64,000 nucleotides of DNA from contig JAFSCJ010000018.1 in the NCBI GenBank assembly GCA_017436845.1, forward strand, positions 1 through 64,000, in the 5' to 3' direction. Position numbers and translations under genes: made by a program. Below, piece by piece: positions 23,912-32,985 of this stretch (position 1 is its first letter; each line of letters begins with the position of its first letter). Under the pieces are notes generated by a model. The model was not told where the DNA came from and did no database searches. It saw only the letters and a list, made by a program, of their open reading frames with translations. The DNA is from Muribaculaceae bacterium (GTDB taxonomy: Bacteria > Bacteroidota > Bacteroidia > Bacteroidales > Muribaculaceae).

Positions 23912-24991
23912 ATGAAAAAAATATTATCGATGACGTTTGTGTGCATTACATTTATGTGCAGTGCACAAAAATTTGAGTATCATGATGCTCGTCAATTTCC
24001 ATTATATGGCTCGGTGGTTCCCGTAGAAGAGGGCTTTACACGATTTCCTGATTCATTGAAGTCTCAAGTTAAACGAGAATTGTTATATACTTTGGGAACT
24101 AATACGGCCGGGATGTCAATTCGTTTTTCTTCTGATGCGACATCTTTGAGTGCAAAATGGTTGTCAACATTGGAATTGGAAATGAATCATATGACGCCTG
24201 TAGGTATCCGTGGGTTAGATCTATATACATTGGATGAAAATAATGAATGGACGTTTGTGAATAGTGTGCGTCCAACATGCAATAAAAAATCCTCTAATTA
24301 CACTATAATTAGTGGAATGGAGAAAAAGATGAGAGAATATTTATTATTCTTACCATTATATGATGGGATTGATAGTTTGTATATTGGGGTGGATTCTGCT
24401 GCAATAATTCAAGGTCCAAAAGTTGACATTCCAAGCCGAAAGAAACCTATTGTGGTATATGGAACAAGTATAACACAAGGCGCATGCGCTTCTCGACCGG
24501 GTATGGCCTATACGAATATTTTGGAGCGAGAATTAAATCGAGAATTCTATAATTTTGGATTTAGTGGAAATGGTCAGTTGGATATGGAGGTAGCTCAATT
24601 ATTGGTGACCATTGATGCGGGAATGATAATATTCGATTGTTTGCCAAATAATACTGCTGAACAGTTGAAAGAACGCATTGAGCCGTTCTATCGATATGTA
24701 AGAAAGCATCGCCCAAATGTCCCTATCTTGTTTATTGAAAGCCCTATATTCCCCATCATGCGATATAATGCAGAAACAGCTAAGCAAATTAATGCCAAAA
24801 ATGTGGTGTTGAAAGAGTTTTTCGAGAAATTAAAGGAAGAAGGAGCAAAAGATATATATTACATGAATGGCGAAGATGTTTTTGGGGGAAGTGTAGAATC
24901 AACAGTAGATAATTATCATTTTACCGATATAGGGTTCCGCTATTTTGCCGATGTGTTAAAACCTCTAATTCAAAAATATTCATTGAAATAA
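23912..24991 (+). CDS. secreted SGNH/GDSL hydrolase with GxDLY domain
   Basis: 359 residues from ATG 23912, which begins a signal peptide (MKKILSMTFVCITFMCSAQ). An N-terminal beta-sandwich of the GxDLY type (GIRGLDLYTLDENNEW, about 90-105) precedes an SGNH domain from about 175. Block I is VVYGTSITQGACASRPG (Ser nucleophile), block II NFGFSGNGQLD, block III DCLPNN, and block V VDNYHFTDIGF with the catalytic Asp and His. All four blocks are intact, so it should be an active esterase, probably a deacetylase acting on glycans or peptidoglycan; substrate unknown. No lipobox. Terminator at 25011-25050. Confidence 0.88.
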   Translation: MKKILSMTFVCITFMCSAQKFEYHDARQFPLYGSVVPVEEGFTRFPDSLKSQVKRELLYTLGTNTAGMSIRFSSDATSLSAKWLSTLELEMNHMTPVGIRGLDLYTLDENNEWTFVNSVRPTCNKKSSNYTIISGMEKKMREYLLFLPLYDGIDSLYIGVDSAAIIQGPKVDIPSRKKPIVVYGTSITQGACASRPGMAYTNILERELNREFYNFGFSGNGQLDMEVAQLLVTIDAGMIIFDCLPNNTAEQLKERIEPFYRYVRKHRPNVPILFIESPIFPIMRYNAETAKQINAKNVVLKEFFEKLKEEGAKDIYYMNGEDVFGGSVESTVDNYHFTDIGFRYFADVLKPLIQKYSLK

Positions 24992-25010
24992 TTCCTATAT
25001 CAATACTCAT

Positions 25011-25050
25011 CAAAAGTGTGCTTGGATAAAAATAGTCAAGCACACTTTTG
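25011..25050 (+). terminator. terminator of the SGNH hydrolase gene
   Basis: A perfect 14-bp stem CAAAAGTGTGCTTG / CAAGCACACTTTTG with a 12-nt loop, followed by a short T-rich stretch. Confidence 0.85.
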
Positions 25051-25136
25051 CTTTTAGTGGTATATAAGTGCGGTTGGTGATCTTGTTTTAGTAATATGGC
25101 ATATTGCCGGGAATAGTGTAAATCGGTTTTGTCAAT

Positions 25137-25167
25137 GTTGTAATAATAAACTTTTTTCGTAAATTTG
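25137..25167 (+). promoter_or_regulatory. promoter of the GHL10 hydrolase gene
   Basis: GTTG (25137-25140), 19 bases, TAAATTTG (25160-25167): a good Bacteroidota promoter match, predicting a leader of about 55-60 nt to ATG 25231. Confidence 0.6.
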
Positions 25168-25230
25168 TAGCAAATTAGAATATTATTGCCTTATCAAGAA
25201 ATAATTAACCTAAATAACCATAAAACAAAT

Positions 25231-28200
25231 ATGATTAAAAATTTAAAACGTTTATTAGTCGTATCATTAATGTTGGCTTTAATGGGTGGAAATCTATTAG
25301 CCGCAAATCCTAAACGAGAAATGCGTTCATCTTGGTTGACAACGGTCTCTAATATTGACTGGCCTTCAACTAAAGGGACAAGTGCGTCTGATCAAGCAGC
25401 GCAAAAGAAAGAACTTCTTGCTTATCTAGACAAATTTGAAGAGTGGAACATGACCGGAACATGCCTTCATGTACGGTCTATGGCAGATGCAATGTATCCA
25501 TCTGAATACGCTCCATGGTCAAGCTATATTTCAGGTAAGCGCGGTGTAAGTCCGGGATGGGACCCACTTGCTTACTTTGTGGAAGAGTGCCACAAACGAG
25601 GACTTGAGGCTTATGTGTGGCTTAATCCATATCGTTGGAAAACAACCGGTGCTGAATGGTCAACAGCTATGGATAAAGAGTGGCTTGACAATGATATGAT
25701 TATCTCCAATGATGATGGCGATTTTTATACATTCAATCCGGCTTTACCCGAGACTCGTGAATTATTTATTAATGTAATTAAGGAATTGGTAAACAATTAT
25801 GCTATCGATGGTCTCTTGTTTGATGACTATTTTTATCCCGGAGGAGGAACAACAGAAACATCTTCAGCTCCTGATTATGATGATTATAAAGCAAGTGGGA
25901 CCACTATGTCAATTGGTGATTGGCGTCGCGCTAATGTAAACCAAATGGTAAGAGATTGTTATGAAACAATCAAAGAATTGCGCCCCGATGTGCGTTTCGG
26001 TATCGGTCCTGCCGGAGTGTCAAACAAATCAGCAAGCAAATATAATCTACCATCACAATCTTCTTATGATTGTGGATCAGCAAGTGATTGGCAATATGCA
26101 CAAATCTATGCCGACCCATTGACTTGGATGTATGAAGGAACAATCGATTTTATTGCTCCTCAACTTTATTGGGAAACGACACATAGCACTAATGCATATG
26201 GTGCACTTACTCATTGGTGGAGCGATGTAGCAGAAATCCTAAATTGTCATTGTTATATCAGTCAAGCATCCTACAAAGTCAATAATAGCGGGTGGGGTAT
26301 AAATGAAATAATAGATCAGGTGAAAATTAATCGTCAGTATGCAAAGAATAATAACTGTGGAGCAATATTCTATAATTCTAATACATTAGTGGACTATTGT
26401 TCATCTCTTGCAAACAATGTGTATTCGACACCTGCGCTATCTCCTGAGATTACATGGAAGTCAGGTGCAAGCTATGGCAAGGTATCAAATCTTGCTTATA
26501 ATAATGGAACTTTATCATGGACAGAAACAACAAATGGCAACGCTATCATTCGTTATACAGTATATGCTGTGCCTATGTCGGTAACTATAGATGAAGCTAA
26601 GAGTGCAGATGGAGACGGATTTGATGGACAATATTTGCAAAAGGTGGTTTATGGGAATTCTTATACACTTGCTACAGATAAACAAAGTAATTACTGGTAT
26701 GTTGTGTGTGTATTAGATGGATATAGTAAAGAACACGAAGCTGCTATTATAAATTATCCTGATGGAGAGTCAGAAGCAACAACATTGGTTGCTCCTATAA
26801 GTGGTGCATCTGTTTCATGGAAACAGACATTCTCATGGACAAGTGTTTCTGATGCGACATATACAATTGAAATCTCTGATAATGCTGATTTTTCAGCAAT
26901 AAAATATCAAGGACATAACATTACAACTAATTCAACGATTGTAGATCTTGGAGATTTAGAAGCGTCTAAGACATATTATTGGCGAGTTAAAACATCACAA
27001 ACCAATAAACTTGAATCGGTAAGTAATGTTGAGTCATTTAAAACCGGAACTCGTCCTTCTGCACCAAAGACAACATTACAATCCCCGTCAAATGGAGCTG
27101 AAATAGAAGAAGATTTCACTATGACGTGGACTGCTGTAGATTGCGAACAATACATTCTTGAAATTGCGACATCTTCTGATTTCGCTCAAATAAAATATAG
27201 CCAAACATTAACAACTAACAATCATTCAATGAAAGTTTCATTGCTTGGTAAGGGTACATTCTATTGGCGCGTTACTACAGCCGGACGTTATTTGACAAAT
27301 ACAATATCAGATGTCAATACATTTGATATTACAAATGTGTCGGTGGGCAATTTTGAACCAGGTTATCAAATTGTAATAGACAAAGACAATGCATCATATA
27401 CTGAGATAGGGAATTTAAAGGTTAATAGTATTTGGTTCCGTTCAGTAGATGAAAATTATGAAAATATTACATTTGAAAGTAACGGCTCATTCAATCGCTC
27501 ATTCTGTGTAGGTGATGATTATGTTTATATGACAGGACGTTCAGAGAATTCAAGTGGCGCAAATATTTATCTTCGCAAGTTTGATCAAAAAACCGGTGAA
27601 ATTATTTCAGATGTAATTCTTAGTGATGAAGGAAAGGTCGGCTACTATTCTTGTAATAATGTGGTAAGAGATTCAGAGGGTAATATTTGTATGGCAAATA
27701 TGACAATTAATGCGTCAAACTATTCGTTGAAAATGTGGCAGGTTGATACTGAAACAGGAGCATTGACATTGAAAGCTGATGTTACTCCAAGTATTAACTC
27801 TTCAGCTCGTTTAGACCATATTTCTGTAACAGGAGATGTATCAACAGGAACCTTTAAATTGTATGCTGCAATCAAAGATACAAAATATGTAGTGCGTTGG
27901 ACTTATGTGGATGGGACTAAAACGAAAGAGGAAACATGTACGTTGCAATCAATGTATCCATCATCATCTTCAAACCTACATACTGCACCTCGTGTATTCC
28001 CCATTGATGACAATTCGTTCTTTGTCAATGGAGGAACTTCATATTTGAGCAAATATACATTTGATACAAAAGGAACAATGACAGACTCATTTGCAAATAA
28101 CCCAACTCTTGCTCCAATTAGTTATGAAGGAAATGGTGGCGCATTCTTTACTCTTAATGGTACAAATTTTGTGGTTTATCCTTATTCGGATTACAATGAT

Positions 28201-28647
28201 GGCGGATATTCATTTAATGTGGTTAAGGCTGACGAAAATATGAGTTTCAGTTCAATGAAATTATTATGGAATTTACCACAAGATGGTCTTGGATCAGTAA
28301 ATAGCACAACATATCAAGCTGAAGCAGATTATTTGCCGGTAAATGACGGCAGTGGTATACTTTATTTATTTGTTCCTGGTAATGGTATTTGCGCATATGA
28401 GATAGTTGATACCTCAGTTAGTGGTATTGAAGATATTACAATAAATGAAAACTCAATGACATTTGTTGGTAATATGGCTAAATTCGGCTCAATTGCACAA
28501 GATGTTAAAGTGTTTAATTTAATAGGAGCAGTTGTTGCAAGTGAAAGCAATGTATCAACTATTGAATTGAATTTGCCTGCAGGTGTTTATATTGTGAGTG
28601 CTGTAGTCGATGGTAAAACTATAGTTCAAAAGGTTATTATTCGATAG
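25231..28647 (+). CDS. GHL10-family glycoside hydrolase with T9SS sorting tail
   Basis: 1138 residues from ATG 25231 (MIKNLKRLLVVSLMLALMGGNLLAAN signal peptide; an upstream in-frame codon at 25186 gives an unlikely extension). Residues about 27-405 are the GHL10/DUF187 barrel: MRSSWLTTVSNIDWP, YVWLNPYRW, DGLLFDDYFYP, FIAPQLYW. Then a fibronectin-like domain (about 405-515), two Ig-like repeats (517-610 and 612-700, each ending in a YYWRV/FYWRV strand), a propeller-like module (about 705-1060) also seen in the 6615-10157 protein, and a T9SS tail (1063-1138: VKVFNLIGAVV, LPAGVYIVSAV, VIIR). Likely a surface or secreted enzyme on glycans or peptidoglycan-derived sugars; the exact substrate cannot be read from the sequence. 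Confidence 0.87.
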   Translation: MIKNLKRLLVVSLMLALMGGNLLAANPKREMRSSWLTTVSNIDWPSTKGTSASDQAAQKKELLAYLDKFEEWNMTGTCLHVRSMADAMYPSEYAPWSSYISGKRGVSPGWDPLAYFVEECHKRGLEAYVWLNPYRWKTTGAEWSTAMDKEWLDNDMIISNDDGDFYTFNPALPETRELFINVIKELVNNYAIDGLLFDDYFYPGGGTTETSSAPDYDDYKASGTTMSIGDWRRANVNQMVRDCYETIKELRPDVRFGIGPAGVSNKSASKYNLPSQSSYDCGSASDWQYAQIYADPLTWMYEGTIDFIAPQLYWETTHSTNAYGALTHWWSDVAEILNCHCYISQASYKVNNSGWGINEIIDQVKINRQYAKNNNCGAIFYNSNTLVDYCSSLANNVYSTPALSPEITWKSGASYGKVSNLAYNNGTLSWTETTNGNAIIRYTVYAVPMSVTIDEAKSADGDGFDGQYLQKVVYGNSYTLATDKQSNYWYVVCVLDGYSKEHEAAIINYPDGESEATTLVAPISGASVSWKQTFSWTSVSDATYTIEISDNADFSAIKYQGHNITTNSTIVDLGDLEASKTYYWRVKTSQTNKLESVSNVESFKTGTRPSAPKTTLQSPSNGAEIEEDFTMTWTAVDCEQYILEIATSSDFAQIKYSQTLTTNNHSMKVSLLGKGTFYWRVTTAGRYLTNTISDVNTFDITNVSVGNFEPGYQIVIDKDNASYTEIGNLKVNSIWFRSVDENYENITFESNGSFNRSFCVGDDYVYMTGRSENSSGANIYLRKFDQKTGEIISDVILSDEGKVGYYSCNNVVRDSEGNICMANMTINASNYSLKMWQVDTETGALTLKADVTPSINSSARLDHISVTGDVSTGTFKLYAAIKDTKYVVRWTYVDGTKTKEETCTLQSMYPSSSSNLHTAPRVFPIDDNSFFVNGGTSYLSKYTFDTKGTMTDSFANNPTLAPISYEGNGGAFFTLNGTNFVVYPYSDYNDGGYSFNVVKADENMSFSSMKLLWNLPQDGLGSVNSTTYQAEADYLPVNDGSGILYLFVPGNGICAYEIVDTSVSGIEDITINENSMTFVGNMAKFGSIAQDVKVFNLIGAVVASESNVSTIELNLPAGVYIVSAVVDGKTIVQKVIIR

Positions 28648-28666
28648 CGAAATAATAAGATAATGT

Positions 28667-28700
28667 AAAACGCGTCGCATGTATAAGTGTGATGCGTTTT
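28667..28700 (+). terminator. terminator of the GHL10 gene
   Basis: A 14-position stem (28667-28680 with 28687-28700, three G-T pairs) with a 6-nt loop and a T-rich tail, 19 bases after the stop. Confidence 0.88.
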
Positions 28701-28750
28701 CTTTTTGTTTAAAAAACTATTACAAAGCCTTATTTGTCAAATTAAATTTG

Positions 28751-28758
28751 TAAGTTTG
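28751..28758 (+). promoter_or_regulatory. -7 promoter element of the PASTA/rluD operon
   Basis: TAAGTTTG matches TAnnTTTG, 46 bases upstream of the GTG start at 28805. A TTTG lies only 14 bases upstream of it, shorter than the usual 19-20 spacing. Confidence 0.45.
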
Positions 28759-28804
28759 CATATAAATTGCGGTAAAGTTGTCGTAATATAATAATTGTAA
28801 TAAC

Positions 28805-29428
28805 GTGAAGAAATTTTTTATAAGCATAATTCATTTTTTTAAAAAGCATCCGATTATTGCCAATCTCCTGTATATTGTAATTACAGGTGTAATAATTTTA
28901 TGGGCAACAATGGCTTGGCTTGGCTGGTGGACAGGCCATGGCGAATACAGAGAGGTCCCTGATGTAAAGGGTTTGTCCTATGAAAATGCCTTGGATGTGC
29001 TTGCCGAAGCCGATTTATTGGCAGTTTTATCTGACTCTATATTTAATACAGATACCAACCCCGGTATAGTAATGGAGCAAATGCCCAGAAGTAACTCAAC
29101 GGTAAAACCCGGAAGATCTGTGTATTTGACAATAAATGCTTATTCTCCACGCACAGTGACAATCCCCAATTTGACAGATATGTCTTTACGTCAAGCACAA
29201 TCAATTATTGAGGGTTTGGGAATAAAGGCTATTCGTGTAGTTGAGGTCCCCTCTGAATATAAGGATTTAGTGCTCAATGTTAAGTATAATGGATTACCAA
29301 TAAGTGGAGGTACTCGCATTCCAATCTCAGCTGCATTGACAATAGAAGTGGGTGAAGGATATTCTGATACTGATAGTATTGTCGAAGATATTGATAATCC
29401 AGATCTTGTTATTACTGACGAATATTAA
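28805..29428 (+). CDS. membrane-anchored PASTA-domain protein
   Basis: 207 residues from a GTG start. A basic N-terminus and one membrane helix (about 19-42, IANLLYIVITGVIILWATMAWLGWW) are followed by two PASTA domains (about 50-115, REVPDVKGLSYENALDVL; about 118-185, TIPNLTDMSLRQAQSIIEGLGI) and an acidic tail. PASTA domains bind peptidoglycan or scaffold cell-wall enzymes, but there is no kinase or transpeptidase domain here, so this is an anchored extracytoplasmic binding protein. It sits immediately before rluD, a Bacteroidales arrangement I recall. Confidence 0.87.
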   Translation: MKKFFISIIHFFKKHPIIANLLYIVITGVIILWATMAWLGWWTGHGEYREVPDVKGLSYENALDVLAEADLLAVLSDSIFNTDTNPGIVMEQMPRSNSTVKPGRSVYLTINAYSPRTVTIPNLTDMSLRQAQSIIEGLGIKAIRVVEVPSEYKDLVLNVKYNGLPISGGTRIPISAALTIEVGEGYSDTDSIVEDIDNPDLVITDEY

Positions 29429-29441
29429 AAACGGCAAATTG

Positions 29442-30515
29442 ATGGCAGAACAAGATTTTAGTAGTGAAGATTTGAATATTGAAGATGATGAAGTTCGCTT
29501 GATTGATGCTGAAGATGGTAGTGAAATGTATGAGCATTTCCGATTTGAGGCAGATAAAGGACAAACCTTGTTGCGTGTTGACAAATTCCTTGTCGCAAGA
29601 ATAGAAAAATCATCGCGTAATCGAATACAGCAGGCTGCTGAAGCCGGTTGTATATTGGTTAATGGCAAAGCTGTGAAATCTAATTACAGAGTAAAGCCAT
29701 TTGACGTAGTGAGCATTGTGATGGATCGTCCTCGCTATGAACTTGAAATTATAGCTGAGGATATCCCTCTTGATATAGTATACGAGGACAAACATTTGCT
29801 TGTTGTGAATAAGCCTGCAGGTTTGGTCGTTCATCCCGGACATGGAAATTATCATGGAACACTTGTAAATGCCCTTGCCTTTCACTTTAGAGATAATCCT
29901 GATTATGATGTCAACGACCCTCGTTTAGGTCTTGTACATCGAATAGATAAAGATACTTCTGGTTTGCTTGTCGTTGCAAAAACTCCTGATGCAAAAACTG
30001 CTTTGGGAAAGCAATTTTTTAACAAAACGACAAAACGTGAATATGTCGCAGTAGTTTGGGGGGTGCCATCTCCGGCGATAGGACGCATTGAAGGAAACAT
30101 CGGTCGCAGTTTAAAGGATAGATTGCAGATGGCTGTATTTCCTGATGGTGATTATGGTAAGCACGCAGTAACCCACTATGAGGTAATAGAACAATTTGGA
30201 TATGTTTCTGTTGTTAAGTGCCGATTGGAAACCGGACGTACACACCAGATACGTGTTCACATGAAATATATAGGTCATCCACTTTTGAATGATGCAAGAT
30301 ATGGAGGAGATGAGATTTTGCGCGGAACTACAAGTGCAAAATATCGGCAATTTGTAAATAATTGTTTTGCGATATGCCCTCGACAAGCATTACATGCACG
30401 CACATTGGGTTTTGTTCATCCTGAAACGGGCGAAGAGATGTTCTTTTCTGCGCCTGTGCCAGATGATATGACAGCAATGATAGAAAAGTGGCGGACCTAT
30501 TTAGTTAAAGAATAG
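29442..30515 (+). CDS. rluD: RluD-family 23S rRNA pseudouridine synthase
   Basis: 357 residues from ATG 29442, 13 bases after the PASTA stop; an upstream in-frame ATG at 29352 lies within that gene and would add a hydrophobic stretch not expected in the family. An acidic N-terminus precedes an S4 RNA-binding domain (about 40-105: LRVDKFLVARIEKSSRNRIQQAAEAGCILVNGKAV) and the pseudouridine synthase domain with the catalytic Asp in GLVHRIDKDTSGLLVVAKT (about 161-179). RluD-type enzymes modify helix 69 of 23S rRNA. Confidence 0.92.
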   Translation: MAEQDFSSEDLNIEDDEVRLIDAEDGSEMYEHFRFEADKGQTLLRVDKFLVARIEKSSRNRIQQAAEAGCILVNGKAVKSNYRVKPFDVVSIVMDRPRYELEIIAEDIPLDIVYEDKHLLVVNKPAGLVVHPGHGNYHGTLVNALAFHFRDNPDYDVNDPRLGLVHRIDKDTSGLLVVAKTPDAKTALGKQFFNKTTKREYVAVVWGVPSPAIGRIEGNIGRSLKDRLQMAVFPDGDYGKHAVTHYEVIEQFGYVSVVKCRLETGRTHQIRVHMKYIGHPLLNDARYGGDEILRGTTSAKYRQFVNNCFAICPRQALHARTLGFVHPETGEEMFFSAPVPDDMTAMIEKWRTYLVKE

Positions 30516-30568
30516 CTTAAAATTATCTAACAACAAAGATATAATTTAGTATTTTCAGGAATTTGTAT

Positions 30569-30576
30569 TAACTTTG
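30569..30576 (+). promoter_or_regulatory. -7 promoter element of the 30.6-35.5 kb operon
   Basis: TAACTTTG matches TAnnTTTG, 45 bases upstream of the ATG at 30622, with TTTA at the -33 position. Confidence 0.5.
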
Positions 30577-30621
30577 GAAAATAGATAATGTTTTCTATAT
30601 TATACCTTAAATGAGAATAAT

Positions 30622-31779
30622 ATGAAAAGAGAAGAATTTAGCGATATATGTCCTTACGATGATAGTGAATTTCAGGAAAAAATAGCCGGTCTTGTAAAAG
30701 AGCCTGGATTTGAACATGCTGTAAAGTATGTGATGCCTGATGTTGATTATCAGGAATTTGCTAAAGGATTAATGACAATAAATAGTCAAGAAGCATTTCA
30801 GATAAATGTGATGTTGCCATTCTTGCAAATGCTTGTAAAGAAAACGACATCGGGAATTTCGGCAAGTAGCTTTGAAAATATAGATAATACCCAGAGCTAT
30901 ACATTTATTACAAACCATCGTGACATTGTGTTGGATGCTTCTTTTTTAAATATGTGCCTTGTCGAAAATAATTTTCCGACATGTGAGGTGGCTATAGGAA
31001 GCAATTTGCTTATTTTTGATTGGATTAAAGATCTTGTAAAGATAAATAAGAGTTTTATCGTTAAGCGTAATCTTCCAATGTTGCAAGCGTTAAAAGCTGC
31101 TAAGCAATTATCGGCATATATTTATTTTGCGGTTAATGAGAAAAAGCAATCGGTATGGATTGCACAACGTGAAGGAAGAGCAAAAGACTCAAATGATAGA
31201 ACGCAAGAATCACTTATTAAGATGATGGGTCTTGAAGGTCCCGGAAATTTACTTGAGAATCTATTGGCAAAAAAACTTGCTCCAATTTCTATATCATATG
31301 AATTTGATCCGAATGATTATTTAAAAGCAAGAGAATTCTTGTTGCGTAAAAATAATCCTGATTTTCAAAAATCAGAACGTGATGACTTGTTTAGTATGGA
31401 AACAGGTATCATGCAATTTAAAGGAAGAGTGCATTTTGGCGCCGGAAAATGTATTAATTCTCAGTTAGAAGGATTAAAAGATGTTGAGGATAGAAACGAA
31501 GTTATTCGTAGAGTTTGTGCAATCATAGACAAATCAATTCATTTAGGCTATAAGATATATCCTATAAATTATGTCGCTTATGATGAACTTTGTGGAGGAC
31601 AACGTTTCCGAACATGTTATTCCGATGAAGAATTAAATGCTGTTAATAAATATCTTGATCACCAATTATCTAAAATTCCTGATGTTACAGATGAAGATTA
31701 TGCCTACATGCGTAATATGATGCTTGAAATGTATGCTAATCCGTTACGTAATAAACTTGTTGCAGAGGGAGCTGAATAA
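30622..31779 (+). CDS. glycerol-3-phosphate/lysophospholipid acyltransferase family protein
   Basis: 385 residues, soluble-looking. PlsC-type motifs: the catalytic H-x4-D in TFITNHRDIVLDASFL (about 94-109) and the substrate motif IAQREGRAKDSND (about 181-193). The N- and C-terminal extensions (about 90 and 150 residues) are longer than PlsC and match the large Bacteroidota form often labelled 1-acyl-sn-glycerol-3-phosphate acyltransferase. It is expected to acylate a glycerophosphate or lysolipid at the inner membrane. First of four genes (to folK) spaced 0-11 bases apart. Confidence 0.82.
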   Translation: MKREEFSDICPYDDSEFQEKIAGLVKEPGFEHAVKYVMPDVDYQEFAKGLMTINSQEAFQINVMLPFLQMLVKKTTSGISASSFENIDNTQSYTFITNHRDIVLDASFLNMCLVENNFPTCEVAIGSNLLIFDWIKDLVKINKSFIVKRNLPMLQALKAAKQLSAYIYFAVNEKKQSVWIAQREGRAKDSNDRTQESLIKMMGLEGPGNLLENLLAKKLAPISISYEFDPNDYLKAREFLLRKNNPDFQKSERDDLFSMETGIMQFKGRVHFGAGKCINSQLEGLKDVEDRNEVIRRVCAIIDKSIHLGYKIYPINYVAYDELCGGQRFRTCYSDEELNAVNKYLDHQLSKIPDVTDEDYAYMRNMMLEMYANPLRNKLVAEGAE

Positions 31780-31789
31780 TCGATAAATT

Positions 31790-32983
31790 ATGAGATTATC
31801 AATATTAATGATGTTAATTGCCATATTGATTAATGTGGCAATTGATTTTTATTTGTATAGAATAATAAAGAAAAGGACAAAATCAGCAATCTTGTCAAAA
31901 ATACATATTACAACATCAGCATTATTACTGCTTTATATAATAGTGGGAATTTCGATTCCGCGTCGGTCGGGACCTGATGCTGCACTAATGAGTATAATGT
32001 GGATATTATATAGCTATTTTTCTATATATCTACCCAAAATAATGTTTTTGATATTTGATACAATTGCATCAATCCCCAAGTTGTGGAAAAGTTGCAGAGT
32101 TAAGATTTTATCATGGATAGGTGGTATTTTGGCTATTCTTATATTTATTTTAATGTGGTGGGGCGCATTAATAAATAGATATAATATCGATGTTGTAGAA
32201 GAAGAAATTAAAATAGCTGATTTGCCTTCTGCTTTTGACGGATATCGTATATTACAATTCTCCGATTTGCATGTCGGCTCTTATGATAATGATACAACAT
32301 TCATTAAAGAAGTCGTAGATGTTATAAATAATCAAAACGCAGATGCTATTGTCTTTACGGGAGATATCGTAAATCGCCGTACAGATGAATTGCTCCCATT
32401 CATAGAAACGTTATCACAGCTTAAAGCCACTGATGGAGTGTATTCTATTTTAGGAAATCACGACTATGGTGAATATTGCAATTGGGAAAACGAAAGAGCA
32501 AAGATTGAAAATTTAGAATTGCTTCATAGGTTGCAACGCGACATGGGATGGCAATTGCTTTTAAATGAGAGTAAAACAGTGTATAGAGGAAACGACTCAA
32601 TAGCAATAATAGGTGTGAAAAATTGGGGAGAGCCACCATTCCCTGTGTATGGCGATTTGGCAAAATCCTATACCGTGTTAAATGATAGTGTCACAAAGAT
32701 ATTGTTGACACATAATCCTGAACATTGGCGAAAAGAAATTAAGGATAATGTTGATGTAAATGTTGCATTATCATTATCGGGACACACTCATGCTATGCAA
32801 TTATCTTTGTTTGGAGTGTCACCTGCAAGTTGGCGGTATCCGGCTTGGGGTGGTAAATATGAAGATGAAAAAGGGCAAACTTTATATGTGAATATAGGGC
32901 TCGGTACAGTATTAATTCCAACACGAATAGGAGCTACTCCTGAAATCACAATTTTAACATTGCGAAAGGCTGAAAAGAAATAA
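31790..32983 (+). CDS. membrane-anchored metallophosphoesterase (YaeI/YkuE type)
   Basis: 397 residues. Four predicted membrane segments (about 3-135) precede a calcineurin-like phosphoesterase domain with the full metal site: FSDLHVGS (about 156-163), FTGDIVNRR, LGNHDYGEY, LLTHNPEHW, LSGHTHAMQ. Relatives of the YaeI group act on lipid A precursors such as UDP-diacylglucosamine at the membrane; the exact substrate is not established from the sequence. It lies 10 bases after the acyltransferase and 2 bases before tex, suggesting a possible link to lipid metabolism. Confidence 0.87.
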   Translation: MRLSILMMLIAILINVAIDFYLYRIIKKRTKSAILSKIHITTSALLLLYIIVGISIPRRSGPDAALMSIMWILYSYFSIYLPKIMFLIFDTIASIPKLWKSCRVKILSWIGGILAILIFILMWWGALINRYNIDVVEEEIKIADLPSAFDGYRILQFSDLHVGSYDNDTTFIKEVVDVINNQNADAIVFTGDIVNRRTDELLPFIETLSQLKATDGVYSILGNHDYGEYCNWENERAKIENLELLHRLQRDMGWQLLLNESKTVYRGNDSIAIIGVKNWGEPPFPVYGDLAKSYTVLNDSVTKILLTHNPEHWRKEIKDNVDVNVALSLSGHTHAMQLSLFGVSPASWRYPAWGGKYEDEKGQTLYVNIGLGTVLIPTRIGATPEITILTLRKAEKK

Positions 32984-32985
32984 AT